A DNA stretch of 40,465 nt from a virus, in the IMG/VR virus record IMGVR_UViG_3300028394_000143, positions 1 to 40,465 of that record. One strand, given 5' to 3'. Numbering within the stretch: the first letter of the stretch is position 1; the number at the start of each line of letters is the position of its first letter. This document shows, in pieces, positions 22,501-31,209 of the stretch. The notes below the pieces were generated by a model. That model worked only from the letters and a program-made list of their open reading frames with translations. It ran no database searches and was not told where the DNA came from. The position numbers and the translations under genes were made by a program.

Positions 22501-24596
22501 AGTTCCAAGAACTTGAAATAACAACAGGGGCAAAGGTTGCACGTAAGTGGGCTAAAGCATCAGCAAGTATTCCATATGAGCGTTTTTCAGAATTAACTAT
22601 AGGGCATCAACCAGTTGGTGAGATTAACACTGCTATTAACTTCCCTGGATTTAGTGATATTGAAGGTGCATACAGAGCATTTGGTAATAAATTGATGGAA
22701 GGTATGGACAGGCAGATAAATGCCCTGTTTCGTCAGCCAGCAGTTATGGTTACTTATGTACAGTTGCGCAAGCAATACTCAGGTATTGAACGTGCATTTA
22801 TAAAACAATCATATGATGCACATATTGCAGAAAATCCTGCTATGTACATTACTGAAAAAAGTAAATCACGTTTGCTCACACAAATGCAAGCATTAGGACA
22901 AAAACGTTTTACTGAAATTGCATCTCGCGATGCAGCAGATAGGGTATTAATGTTTGCTGATAACCCTGCTATTCGTTCTAACGCAGCATTTAGCGCACGT
23001 ACTGTAGGTCGTTACTATCGTGCAACAGAAGATTTCCAACGCCGTATTTTCCGTATGACTAAGGTAGCACCACGCGTTTTGTATCGTTTACGTTTAGCGC
23101 ATCAGGGCTTAGATGCTACTGGTGAGGTTCATCCAGACCAAAATGGTGACCCGTACATTATTATGCCAATGGATAAGATTATCTATAAGGCTACTGATAC
23201 CACACTGCGTGCTCTTACTGGTGACGGATACCGTCAACCAGCATTTAGTGACTTTACCCTTAAGTTAAAGTTAGTTAACCCATCATTCCAGCAAGATGCG
23301 GGACTACCTACATTGGCTGGTCCAATGGCAGGGCTAAGTGTTATTGCTATTAAGAATCTATTGGGTGCTACTAATAATCCATTCTTAACTAAAGCAGGAG
23401 AGCAATTAGATACTATTGCACTAGGCAATATTGGTGACAATATTGATATTGCACGGGCTATTCTACCATCAACTGTAACTAAGTTGTATTCTATACTTCC
23501 TTTTAACGAGAAAACTCGTCAAGAAGTAACAGCAGGACAGCAGGCTATGGCATACATGGCAGCGCATGGCATGTATCTAGATGCTAACTCAACTGCCGAA
23601 GAAAAAACTGCATATATTAAGAACCTACGTATTAGCGCACACAACATTGTTGCATTGCGTTCTATTATAGGTCTCATCTCACCTGTTGCGCCTTCATTGC
23701 AAGAGAGTATAGATGTACCTGACTATCTAAAGAATGCAAAAATTACAGGACTGCGTCCTGAGTTCTTTGATATTCTTAATGGTATTACCATTGCTAATCA
23801 GGGTGATGTTCAAGACCCATATGGATTAGCATTGTTTACATTTATGGGTGAGAACCCAGGTAAGTTAATCTATACAGTATCTCGTACAGATAAAGCAACC
23901 AAGGTTGTTGTAAAGAATACAGAAGGACTTAAGAACTGGGCTATTGAAAATAATAAACTTATTGAAACCTATGGAGAAGCAGCATATATCTTTGCTCCAC
24001 AAGTAGGTAAGTTTACACCAGCATCTTATAATTGGATTCAAGCATCAGGTCTTATGAGTAGCAAAACACTTGAGAAATACTATGACGACATTCTAGTATC
24101 GCAAGATAAGCAGGCTTATTATAATATTGCTACACAAGAAAAAGAAATGCTATCTAATATAGCAGACCCTAATGCTCGTGCAACAATTATTAATAATGCA
24201 ACAATGGCTCGTGCAAGTCTTAAAGCATCTAACCCATTGCTAACTAAAGCCCTTATTGGTGGGGGTAATAGTATTGGTGATGAAACAAATATGATGGCTA
24301 AAGTAGAACAAATTATTTCAGACCCTAAGACTAATATTGATGCAGGCACACGTGCCCGTATGGGTCTGGCTATTAAAATGATTAAAGACTTTATAGCATT
24401 TGCTCAAGACCCACGTTTTGGTGATGCTATTAATGGTATTGAAATCAAACGTGAACGTAAGGCACAAGTTGAGGCTGACATCAAGGATTTGATGGCTGGA
24501 AATTTGTATGTTACTGAAGCGAACCGTGCAATTTTTCAATCAATCCTAGATAGTTTATCTCGTGATTCGTATATTTCATTTAATCGGAGGTCATAA
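19506..24596 (+). CDS. Giant virion protein (1696 residues), probable ejected or internal protein
   Basis: The largest gene of the window, an eighth of the genome. The product is long, mostly helical and soluble, with a few hydrophobic stretches (for example near residues 80-105 and 1260-1290). I find no signal peptide and no clear enzyme motif. It lies between portal and capsid genes and is coupled by one-base overlaps at both ends. Its size and place suggest an internal or ejected virion protein that enters the cell with the DNA, as in T7-like phages, although there such genes lie elsewhere. A hidden polyvalent domain (peptidase, transglycosylase, ADP-ribosyltransferase) cannot be excluded. 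Confidence 0.7.
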   Translation: MERLEPSVAEASPNLYAAAKSANLSPAETTQINQLSYSLKEHRRLSKLPVDTAKQQFVKLDKDVQDGLKFLFKDAAYSQPDPSVADRTFGVVKAIAKGFASPLVQMYDLAAGYGRVINQPYLLARQVQQGAPFNKKTWDSGWSGKSLYDDGAIKKVKEYFGDTDTVVAQGLLAGKTPGEIIQSYGTPDEKILASITKAYNKPDDFKQVMDGVKYAQISPGRDLARMMDTVPPKSGGLHGDYVSGKVKNVSGIIDFTYQIVVDPLTWLTGGTTKGATLGERLAKNVTDAAARGELNLGVREVMAKPEVFNLWENQLGPAIKKYSEAGTAVEKTIAYRELIDTTPGYRNREAVNLLARNNVVDAASAERFFSQANNVNLLLSGRIDGVDYYRNGIAVAKTHRNMADGLSSYLDSVFNATSAKQLGPLSTRGRTTTQLEAQGEDIYSSFVQSGDALDVMTGAMKSQVLTDAIAEIKGFKKIGTMASRSPLNLEIRLGADAAKTAENFTAKARLLLPRDLAEFLTTKFLDSTEDEQVVIMRNMDAAIMLKAGLGGEPDGRILMNKILADKYGGKSGMGVVSNLEINPEHVKFLDETTIRNENGVPMVQTMGAIQPFQEAKTIGALPYAEIAAMSNQIRSKKNLFYAIGGIPASETARKITDIWSLLTLFPRLGIRSAIDEGIAYALTAPGKDLFHFAARTGSRLGKMSTVFTGSNSAVGPIKSGLLKIVGKAPQDAIGLERRAEIMRTLAEKLGVPVEQLTNIQKREAIGEEVIRIYGRFISEEDQGLLMQALVHQPEMLNSVANSIVAQSGLSGKYAKEVIDGIVDMSALSKHLSDLKLERGTKAYSISTNDLAIANQAWLTAAHHENWFLSFVANRKELPNNRVIDPGYVFYTNEGLRPGGINDATGKEHFENALDQLSEAAGLSYNVQTKMWYVFDQAAVDSFKAMSSRTVDLKARGIDDVGIVRDQMGRILADLYTTFHGSSKGYNQELFNAVRSEFLKFQELEITTGAKVARKWAKASASIPYERFSELTIGHQPVGEINTAINFPGFSDIEGAYRAFGNKLMEGMDRQINALFRQPAVMVTYVQLRKQYSGIERAFIKQSYDAHIAENPAMYITEKSKSRLLTQMQALGQKRFTEIASRDAADRVLMFADNPAIRSNAAFSARTVGRYYRATEDFQRRIFRMTKVAPRVLYRLRLAHQGLDATGEVHPDQNGDPYIIMPMDKIIYKATDTTLRALTGDGYRQPAFSDFTLKLKLVNPSFQQDAGLPTLAGPMAGLSVIAIKNLLGATNNPFLTKAGEQLDTIALGNIGDNIDIARAILPSTVTKLYSILPFNEKTRQEVTAGQQAMAYMAAHGMYLDANSTAEEKTAYIKNLRISAHNIVALRSIIGLISPVAPSLQESIDVPDYLKNAKITGLRPEFFDILNGITIANQGDVQDPYGLALFTFMGENPGKLIYTVSRTDKATKVVVKNTEGLKNWAIENNKLIETYGEAAYIFAPQVGKFTPASYNWIQASGLMSSKTLEKYYDDILVSQDKQAYYNIATQEKEMLSNIADPNARATIINNATMARASLKASNPLLTKALIGGGNSIGDETNMMAKVEQIISDPKTNIDAGTRARMGLAIKMIKDFIAFAQDPRFGDAINGIEIKRERKAQVEADIKDLMAGNLYVTEANRAIFQSILDSLSRDSYISFNRRS

Positions 24597-25840
24597 TGGT
24601 TGAGTTCTTTGGAGGTACCCCAGGTGCAACTACTATTAAACCCACCCCAACACCTACCCCTTCTTTAATTAATTCTGATTTTTTTGGTGATACTGCTAAA
24701 TATAAAGTAATAACTCAAAATGGCAAACAGTATGTTTCTGACCCTACACTTAGTGGCAACAATCAAGTTTTTATTATTATAACTGGTTCTGGTAAAAATA
24801 TTAAATATGAGGTTACAAGTGATTTAACTAAAGCACAAGCATCATATATTAAAAACTTTCCTGGTGGGTTGCCTGCGCTTAAGAAAGCGCTTTTAAATTC
24901 TGGTTACATAACAAAAGATGAGTATGCCAACAATAGTTACATTGGTGGTCTTATTGGTGCTATCTCTGATTTAACAATTCAAAGCGTACAAGGGTATGCA
25001 TATGAAGGTAAAACAGAGTTTAAGCCTATGTCTTCTTTCCTTGCAGGACAAAAGGGGACAGGCACTACCAGCAAGGCTGGTACATTTAAAGATACTACTA
25101 CTGATATTACAACCATTGGTGATGCATACAAAGAAATCAATGACTACATGCTTGATGTCTTTGGACGTGAAGCAACCCAAGAAGAAAAAGATACTTTTTA
25201 TAAAGACATCAATGCTCGTGAGTTAAAGTCAGGTGTACAGACTGTAACCGTTAGAGATGCAACTGGTAAGATAACAAAGACTCAAAAGATTGGTGCTGCG
25301 CTTACATCAGATGAGCGTATCAATTCACTTAATGCTGTTGTTAAGACTGCCCTTAAAGGTACAGAAGCAGAAACAATTCTTAGTTCTTCTAAGGGCAGCA
25401 AGATTGCCCAAGATATTGCTAAGATTCAAAAGTCTGCTGCTGACTATGGTCAGCCTATGTCGGCAGGACAGGCTATGAAATATGTTCTTGATGGGTTTGG
25501 TACACCTGATTATGTAGCAAAACAAATAGAACGTCTACGCCTTAATGCTATGACAATGTTTGGCAATCTTAAAGACCACATTAACAATGGTGGCAATGTT
25601 AAAGACATTGCTGACCAGTATGCATACATTAAGTCTAAAAAACTAGGCATTGCATTAACTGATTCAATGGCTGATAAAGATGTAGTAGATGCTATTAGCA
25701 AAACTGGTGGACTTATGTCCACTGCAGATTTTAGTAGACAAATGCAAGCAAACCCACTATGGCGTCAAACAGAAGAAGCACACAATACTGCTTCTGATTT
25801 TGCTAACACCATACTTAAGTCGTTTGGATTCATGGGGTAA
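24596..25840 (+). CDS. Structural protein, possible second internal virion protein
   Basis: 414 residues. It begins with a Thr-Pro linker (KPTPTPTPS), followed by a beta-rich part and a helical remainder. GGAGG lies upstream of the ATG, which overlaps the previous stop by one base. I recognise no domain. Together with 19506-24596 and 25841-27205 it forms a three-gene block unlike the usual portal-to-capsid spacing. Confidence 0.65.
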   Translation: MVEFFGGTPGATTIKPTPTPTPSLINSDFFGDTAKYKVITQNGKQYVSDPTLSGNNQVFIIITGSGKNIKYEVTSDLTKAQASYIKNFPGGLPALKKALLNSGYITKDEYANNSYIGGLIGAISDLTIQSVQGYAYEGKTEFKPMSSFLAGQKGTGTTSKAGTFKDTTTDITTIGDAYKEINDYMLDVFGREATQEEKDTFYKDINARELKSGVQTVTVRDATGKITKTQKIGAALTSDERINSLNAVVKTALKGTEAETILSSSKGSKIAQDIAKIQKSAADYGQPMSAGQAMKYVLDGFGTPDYVAKQIERLRLNAMTMFGNLKDHINNGGNVKDIADQYAYIKSKKLGIALTDSMADKDVVDAISKTGGLMSTADFSRQMQANPLWRQTEEAHNTASDFANTILKSFGFMG

Positions 25841-27205
25841 ATGATGGCTAGATTAAATCCAGATTTAATGCAACTAGATGATGGCGCTACTGGTGCTCCA
25901 CGCGTTGCTGGTCCACGTACTGACACTAGTAAAATTTCTCTTGCTGAAGCAGAAGCGGCATCAATGCAGGCAGGTACTGAACTTGGACTTACTCCAGAAC
26001 AACTTCAAGAGGGTATAACAGATGCCTCTAAACTAACTAAATTATCTGGAGAAACTAACACACAGTTTAATGCACGTGTTGTTCAAGGATATAAAGATTT
26101 GTCACCAAAACCTGAGTTAACTCCCGAAGAAGAAGCCGCTGGATTTACAATTCAATTTGTGCGTACAGGCGCTGGAGGTAAAGGCGAGTATCGTAAAATA
26201 CGTCCACTAAAATTTAACGTTGCTGCAGCAAATGCAGCATCTGGTAATAATGGATTTATTTTTGATAATGGTGATGGTGCTGTTATTACATATGATGCTA
26301 ATGGAAAGCCAATTGTTACTGATGCTAACCCTATTAGTGATGATACACGCGATGCTTTTGCTACGTTACAGAATCTATTTACATCTTATGGATTAGGCGG
26401 TCTTGCTAGTGAAATTACTGGCTATATGACATCAGGATTAACGGCATCAGAAGCACTTATTAAACTTAAGACTAACCCTTCTGGTGCATATGCTGAGCGT
26501 TTTGCTGGTAACTTTGCTCGTACTAAAAAGGGACTTAATGTTATATCTGAGGCTGCATATATTGACCTTGAAAATTCTTATGCAGAAACCCTTAAGGCTT
26601 ATGGTTTAGGTAACATGTTAAGCACAGACTCTAAACAAAATGCAAAACAATTTGCTTCATATATTGAAAATGATATATCAGCAGTAGAGTTTAAAGACCG
26701 TATTGACACAGTGCAAAAACGTGTTGTTAATGCAGACCCTTCCATTAAAGCAATGTTTAAAGAATTTTATCCAAGTCTTACAAATAGTGACCTTGTTTCA
26801 TACTTCCTTAATCCAACTGAAACTATTGGTAAATTAAAAGAGAAAGTAACTAGTGCCGAAATTGGTGCAGCATTTACTGGACAAGGATTAACAACTAGTC
26901 TTACATCAGCAAGTGACCTTGCTAGGTATGGTATTGACCGTGCTGGCGCACTTGAAGGTGCTGCAAATATAGCAGGTGTATTACCTGAGGCTACTAAACT
27001 AGGTAACATTTATGGCGAAACTGGTATTACATACAACCAGCAAACTGGCGAACAAGAGTTCTTAAAGTCTAGTGATGAAGCAAAACGCAAACGCAATCTA
27101 TTAGCATCTAAAGAACGTGCTAGTTTTAATGCATCTGCAGGTAATGCACCAGGTGCATATAGCACTGGATACTTAAAGAAATCTTCAGCAGCAGGCTTAA
27201 TATAA
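25841..27205 (+). CDS. Structural protein, possible third internal virion protein
   Basis: 454 residues starting ATGATG; GGGGT upstream favours the second ATG at 25844 slightly. It is helical and polar throughout, with a distinctive end (GAYSTGYLKKSSAAGLI). The gene sits before a 120-base gap and the scaffold gene. No family recognised; likely a virion or assembly protein by position. Confidence 0.65.
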   Translation: MMARLNPDLMQLDDGATGAPRVAGPRTDTSKISLAEAEAASMQAGTELGLTPEQLQEGITDASKLTKLSGETNTQFNARVVQGYKDLSPKPELTPEEEAAGFTIQFVRTGAGGKGEYRKIRPLKFNVAAANAASGNNGFIFDNGDGAVITYDANGKPIVTDANPISDDTRDAFATLQNLFTSYGLGGLASEITGYMTSGLTASEALIKLKTNPSGAYAERFAGNFARTKKGLNVISEAAYIDLENSYAETLKAYGLGNMLSTDSKQNAKQFASYIENDISAVEFKDRIDTVQKRVVNADPSIKAMFKEFYPSLTNSDLVSYFLNPTETIGKLKEKVTSAEIGAAFTGQGLTTSLTSASDLARYGIDRAGALEGAANIAGVLPEATKLGNIYGETGITYNQQTGEQEFLKSSDEAKRKRNLLASKERASFNASAGNAPGAYSTGYLKKSSAAGLI

Positions 27206-27214
27206 AATAGATTC

Positions 27215-27239
27215 CTATGTGACCGACCAGCCCACATAG
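27215..27239 (+). other. Hairpin in the leader of the scaffold-capsid genes
   Basis: CTATGTG (27215-27221) pairs with CACATAG (27233-27239) around 11 bases, in the only sizeable gap between virion genes (27206-27325). A second smaller stem (CTAGT/ACTAG) follows. There is no U tract, so it is not a terminator. It may stabilise or process the mRNA for scaffold and capsid. Confidence 0.45.
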
Positions 27240-27325
27240 CGTATAAGACTGGTAGCAAGAGCCAGGCTAGTTCCCCGACTAGAATCTGAGGCTTGCGATT
27301 CAAACGAATAGAAGGGTGGGTTGCT

Positions 27326-27802
27326 ATGAGCAACAACTACTGGGATGAAGACGAAGACGACCTAGATACCGATAACGAGGTGCAGATGGATGGAAGTGAC
27401 TTACTTAAAAAGTTACGGAAAGCCAAGCGCAACGATGAGAAACGTATCAAAGAACTCACTGAGCAACTTGAGGGATTATCCAAGGCGCAGCGTGAGCGTA
27501 CAGTCAAAGAGGTCCTAGAACAGAAGGGTGTCAATCCAAAGGCACAACGATTAATCCTAAAAGACTTGGATGAAGTTAGCGAAGAGTCAGTTAATAACTG
27601 GCTTGCAGATAATGGAGACCTGTTTGGATTAACACAGCCAGAGGCAACTGAAGAACAGCAACTAAATCGTGCAGCCCTAAGGCAGCAAGATGTAGTTACT
27701 CAACTTGGTACGACCCCTGACCGAGCAGAAGATTTATTGACTCGAATTAATAATGCGGCTTCCGCAGAAGAACTCAATTCAATCATCTACTCTCAACAGT
27801 AA
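27326..27802 (+). CDS. Scaffold-like protein
   Basis: 158 residues from the ATG at 27326, which has AGAAGGG upstream; the upstream in-frame start gives a tail unlike the rest. The N-terminus is very acidic (WDEDEDDLDTD). A long charged coiled coil (about 20-70, LLKKLRKAKRNDEKRIKEL) and further helices follow. Small size, acidity, coiled coil and position just before the major capsid gene are the classic profile of a capsid scaffold. Confidence 0.75.
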   Translation: MSNNYWDEDEDDLDTDNEVQMDGSDLLKKLRKAKRNDEKRIKELTEQLEGLSKAQRERTVKEVLEQKGVNPKAQRLILKDLDEVSEESVNNWLADNGDLFGLTQPEATEEQQLNRAALRQQDVVTQLGTTPDRAEDLLTRINNAASAEELNSIIYSQQ

Positions 27803-27846
27803 TAAATACATAGTAATTTCACAACTCACCTAGGAGGTGAACAACA

Positions 27847-28791
27847 ATGGCTAATGCATATACATCCTCTACTGGCAATCTCGCTGGTACCGCTGGTGGT
27901 GCAGGTCTCGTCCAAAAGGCGTATGACCGACTATTAGACTTTGCGTTGCGTTCAGAACCCCTAATTCGTAGTGTCGCAGATAAGAAGCCCACTAAGTTAG
28001 CAAACCCTGGCTCAACCGTAGTTCTACAACTATACGCAGATTTGTCTGAACAGACAACTGCTTTGACAGAATCAACTGAGCGTGACTCAGTTCAGATTGC
28101 TGCTCCAACATCAGTTACTATTACTCTTGCTGAGTACGGTAACTCTGTCCTTGTTACACGTGCTTTGGAACTATTCAGCCTTGCTGATGTAGACCCAGCA
28201 ATTGCTAACATCATTGCTTTCAACCTTGCAGGTTCAATTGATACAGTCGCACAGACTGAACTTCGTGGTGGCACTAACGTCATCTACGGTGGCACACGTA
28301 CTAACACAGTAACAATTGCTGCTACAGATACAATCACTTCTGCAAACATCCGTAAGGCTGTTGCTAAGTTGCGTTCAGGTCTGTCAGTTCCACGCAAGGG
28401 TTCAATGTACTGGTGTGGTATCCACCCAGAAATCTCACACGACCTTCGTGCTGAGACTGGTGCTGGTGGATGGCGTTTGCCTCACGAGTACAACTCAAAT
28501 GATAACATTTGGGCTGGAGAAATTGGTTCATATGAAGGAGCCTACTTCGTAGAGTCTGCTCGTATGTTCAACGATACTGACGGTGCTTCAAGCGCCAAGG
28601 TATACCGCACAATTCTTGCTGGCAAAGAAGCAATGGCTGAAGCCGTTGCTGAAGAGCCACATGTAGTTATCGGTCCAGTCATCGACCAGTTAATGCGTTT
28701 CCGCCCAATGGGTTGGTACGGCGTTCTAGGCTTCAAGCGTTACCGCGAAGCAGCCTTGTATCGTATTCTTAACGGTTCATCAGTCGCTTAG
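27847..28791 (+). CDS. Major capsid protein
   Basis: 314 residues with a near-perfect ribosome binding site (TAGGAGGTG). The sequence resembles N4-gp56/HK97-type capsid proteins: an N-terminal arm, a long helix (AYDRLLDFALRSEPLIR), SVTITLAEYGNSVLVTRALELF, and a closing LMRFRPMGWYGVLGFKRYREAALYRI (its core is at residues about 278-304). Codon use is biased to frequent codons, as expected for the most abundant protein. An attenuating terminator follows. It lies after the scaffold candidate. Confidence 0.85.
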   Translation: MANAYTSSTGNLAGTAGGAGLVQKAYDRLLDFALRSEPLIRSVADKKPTKLANPGSTVVLQLYADLSEQTTALTESTERDSVQIAAPTSVTITLAEYGNSVLVTRALELFSLADVDPAIANIIAFNLAGSIDTVAQTELRGGTNVIYGGTRTNTVTIAATDTITSANIRKAVAKLRSGLSVPRKGSMYWCGIHPEISHDLRAETGAGGWRLPHEYNSNDNIWAGEIGSYEGAYFVESARMFNDTDGASSAKVYRTILAGKEAMAEAVAEEPHVVIGPVIDQLMRFRPMGWYGVLGFKRYREAALYRILNGSSVA

Positions 28792-28805
28792 TTGATTGAC
28801 TGAAG

Positions 28806-28827
28806 GGCAGGGGAAACCCTGCCTTTT
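28806..28827 (+). terminator. Intrinsic terminator or attenuator after the capsid gene
   Basis: GGCAGGG (28806-28812) and CCCTGCC (28817-28823) form a seven-pair stem with a GAAA loop, followed by four T. It lies 14 bases after the capsid stop. The short T run suggests partial termination, giving more capsid mRNA than tail mRNA while allowing read-through to the next genes. Confidence 0.85.
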
Positions 28828-28849
28828 GGTAAGTTCATTAAGGAGAACA

Positions 28850-29122
28850 ATGGCAACGTATACACTCGTAACACCAACCTTGGAACAAGGACACATTGGT
28901 GGTCACCGTTTGTTCACACACTTTAAGCAACGTACAAAGAGTTACACCATCATACTTAGCAGTGGTGTCTACTCACTTATACAATATCCAACCGAAGATG
29001 AATTAGCAACTTACACTGCTTACTATATGGGTGGATGTCAACACACTGGAATTAGCGATGCTATTAAAACGGCAATGATTGCTGATGGCATTGTAACTTC
29101 GGCTAACTTTACAACAGAGTAG
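28850..29122 (+). CDS. Small virion-associated protein after capsid
   Basis: 90 residues from the ATG at 28850 with AAGGAGA upstream. It is beta-rich in the first half (YTLVTPTLEQGHIGGHRLF, SYTIILSSGVYSLIQYP) and helical in the second. It may be a head decoration or head-closure protein by position. No family recognised. Confidence 0.65.
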   Translation: MATYTLVTPTLEQGHIGGHRLFTHFKQRTKSYTIILSSGVYSLIQYPTEDELATYTAYYMGGCQHTGISDAIKTAMIADGIVTSANFTTE

Positions 29123-29128
29123 GGACAA

Positions 29129-29578
29129 ATGCACCAACATATTAGCAAGGTACTTGAGTGGGGATTTAGCGCAGACCATAACTTTGAAGTAGCCCTCTGG
29201 GGTTGCGTGTTATGTGATGTAACAGCAGACAAGCCATTTGAGTATGAAGAAGTTTCTATTGACCACACTCAGTGTGGACCTGATTGTTTTGGTTGCAAAG
29301 CCAAGAATCTACAGTTAAATGCAGGTGATGCTAGAGGCGATGTAATCGCAAGTGGCACAACACAAAAGAAGTGGAACTCTGAACTCGAAGCATATCGTAG
29401 TGCTAGAGCACAGGGCATCCAGCCTAACGGTACAAAAAGAAAACAGATAGAAGCAGCACATGATGCATCCGAAAGATTAGGTGCAGCATATGACGGCGGT
29501 ACAATGGTACAAGCAAAAAAGTTAGACAAATCCACAGCCACAGTAATGCGAGAACTCAAGGAAGCAGGAATACAATAA
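29129..29578 (+). CDS. Zinc-site protein in the head module
   Basis: 149 residues. CVLC (about 26-29), then a histidine and CGPDCFGCK (about 49-57) suggest a zinc-stabilised N-terminal domain. The rest is helical and charged (KKWNSELEAYRSARAQG, KRKQIEAAHDASERLG). It is coupled to the lysine-rich peptide that follows by a TAATG overlap. No family recognised, but it is likely a virion or assembly protein by position. Confidence 0.65.
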   Translation: MHQHISKVLEWGFSADHNFEVALWGCVLCDVTADKPFEYEEVSIDHTQCGPDCFGCKAKNLQLNAGDARGDVIASGTTQKKWNSELEAYRSARAQGIQPNGTKRKQIEAAHDASERLGAAYDGGTMVQAKKLDKSTATVMRELKEAGIQ

Positions 29579-29757
29579 TGCCAAAAGTCGGAAAAATGAC
29601 ATTCCCATACACAGCAGCAGGCAAGATGGCAGCAAAGAAAGCAGCCTACAAGACTGGCGAGAAGATGGAATCTAAGTCTGAAAAGAAGATGGAAACTAAG
29701 ATGGGTATGAAGAAGATGGCTAAGAAGCCTATGAAGAAGATGGGCAAGAAGAAGTAA
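29578..29757 (+). CDS. 59-residue lysine- and methionine-rich peptide
   Basis: An extremely basic micro-protein: about one-third lysine with many methionines, in a KKM repeat pattern, and no acidic tail. Both ends overlap neighbours as TAATG. The character fits binding to DNA or RNA inside the virion, but the function is unknown. Confidence 0.65.
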   Translation: MPKVGKMTFPYTAAGKMAAKKAAYKTGEKMESKSEKKMETKMGMKKMAKKPMKKMGKKK

Positions 29758-29912
29758 TGGCTACTCCTAAAAAAACTCCACCAGTTAAGTTTACTGGTTC
29801 TTTGGCAAAAGTACTTAAGCCTATTAAGCCTGCTCCAATGACACCAGAAGATAGAGCAATGTATAAACTTCTTCAAAAGAAGTATCCTGACTTATATCCA
29901 AAGAAAAAGTAA
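29757..29912 (+). CDS. 51-residue basic Pro/Lys peptide
   Basis: Starts at a TAATG overlap. A Lys/Pro-rich body (TPKKTPPVKF, KPIKPAP) leads to a short helix with MTPEDRAMYKLLQKKYPDLYP and a KKK end. Like its neighbour it is very basic. It may be a virion nucleic-acid-binding peptide; no family recognised. Confidence 0.6.
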   Translation: MATPKKTPPVKFTGSLAKVLKPIKPAPMTPEDRAMYKLLQKKYPDLYPKKK

Positions 29913-29927
29913 TAAAGGTAGGGGACA

Positions 29928-30626
29928 ATGGCTAAACAAAAGAAAGAAACCTTAGCAGTCGCTTGGTGCGACAATGGTATGGTAGATGGCAAGTTTATGG
30001 AAGGTGTCGTAGATACCCTTATAAACTCAGGCGTTGAGTTCTGTGGGTCACTTCGCGCTCACGGTAATCAGATAGCGCAGCAGCGAGAGATGTTAGTCAA
30101 TCGCTGGTATGACAACAATAAATCTGATTGGCTACTCTGGCTTGACTCGGACATTATGATTACCCCAGAGAAGTTTCTTAAACTCTGGAATCGTAGAGAT
30201 GCCGTAGATATTCCATTGCTTACTGGTGTTTACTTTACAAGTAATGAACCAGAGCAACCGTTGATGAAACCTCTAGCAACTGTCTATGAGTTTGCTGAGG
30301 CAGAGTTTGGTATTGGGATTAGACGACTAGACCCACTACCTAAGAATGCATTTATAAAAGTAAGTGCTGCAGGTATGGGTTTTTGCCTAATGCATCGCAG
30401 TGTAATAACAAGAATCAAAGAAGCATTACCAGGAGTTCCGTTCTTCACAGAAGTGGGCGCTAACAAACAGTTCACTGGTGAAGACATCTACTTCTTTGCA
30501 GTAGTCAACAAGGCAGAAATTCCTCTGTGGTGTGATACCGCTGCAACTGTAGGACATATGAAGCGATTCAATATGGATGAGAACTACTACGATGCTTTTG
30601 GTAGGGGCAAAGGTTATGCAAACTAA
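29928..30626 (+). CDS. GT-A fold glycosyltransferase-like protein
   Basis: 232 residues. WLLWLDSDIMITP (68-80) holds the DxD metal motif (Asp73, Asp75) typical of GT-A enzymes, preceded by a helix with QQREMLVNRW. The later FTGEDIYFF (about 182-190) supplies the catalytic-type acid, and CDTAATVGHMKRF the closing histidine. It would transfer a sugar from a nucleotide donor; acceptor unknown. AGGTAGGGG lies upstream. It lies in a head-gene block beside a methyltransferase and may modify a virion surface or host polymer. Confidence 0.82.
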   Translation: MAKQKKETLAVAWCDNGMVDGKFMEGVVDTLINSGVEFCGSLRAHGNQIAQQREMLVNRWYDNNKSDWLLWLDSDIMITPEKFLKLWNRRDAVDIPLLTGVYFTSNEPEQPLMKPLATVYEFAEAEFGIGIRRLDPLPKNAFIKVSAAGMGFCLMHRSVITRIKEALPGVPFFTEVGANKQFTGEDIYFFAVVNKAEIPLWCDTAATVGHMKRFNMDENYYDAFGRGKGYAN

Positions 30627-31209
30627 GTATCCTAATTGGTTTGAAATGACTGCAAAGGAAAACTTTGAGTCACAACTACTACCACTTGCTGGTAAGTTTA
30701 ATCTTAGGTTCTTACAGATTGGCGCCTTCACAGGCGATGCAACTGTATGGCTGGTAGATAACGTGCTTGTTACAAAGAACTCTGTGCTAGAAGATGTTGA
30801 CATTTGGACTGGCTCAGATGAAGAAGAACATCACGCTATGGATTGGCTAGACGTTGAGCGTGTATACGATTCACGTATTGCCTTTCGTCCTAATGTAATT
30901 AAGTACAAAATGGACAGCAAAGAGTTCCTTCGCTCTATTGAAGAACCAACGTATGACTTTATCTATATTGATGGAGACCATACTGCAGAAGGTGTACTAC
31001 AAGATGCCGTGCTTGCTTGGAGATTACTTAAGCCAGGTGGGATTGTGGCATTTGATGACTACCTATGGGAAGACCCTAGAGGTATTGAGTTCCAGCCAGG
31101 CTGGTCAATAGATACCTTTGTAGGGGCAGTCAAAGATGAATCAGAAGTTCTATTATCAAACTCACAAGTATGGCTAAGGAAGAATAATGACAGCAGCCTG
31201 GACACGTAA
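30616..31209 (+). CDS. Class I SAM-dependent methyltransferase-like protein
   Basis: 197 residues from the ATG at 30616, overlapping the glycosyltransferase by 11 bases. LRFLQIGAFTGDATVWL (about 28-44) is the SAM-binding loop, and FIYIDGDHTAEGVLQDAVLAW followed by LLKPGGIVAFDDY matches the Methyltransf_24 type. This group often methylates sugars or small molecules. Coupling to the glycosyltransferase suggests both act on the same glycan or on virion proteins. Confidence 0.82.
   Translation: MQTKYPNWFEMTAKENFESQLLPLAGKFNLRFLQIGAFTGDATVWLVDNVLVTKNSVLEDVDIWTGSDEEEHHAMDWLDVERVYDSRIAFRPNVIKYKMDSKEFLRSIEEPTYDFIYIDGDHTAEGVLQDAVLAWRLLKPGGIVAFDDYLWEDPRGIEFQPGWSIDTFVGAVKDESEVLLSNSQVWLRKNNDSSLDT

Noticed and set aside
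27206-27325. A tRNA in the gap before the scaffold gene
   Set aside because: Although the gap has stems and a TTCAAA stretch, the bases around it cannot form a T arm and no acceptor stem closes.
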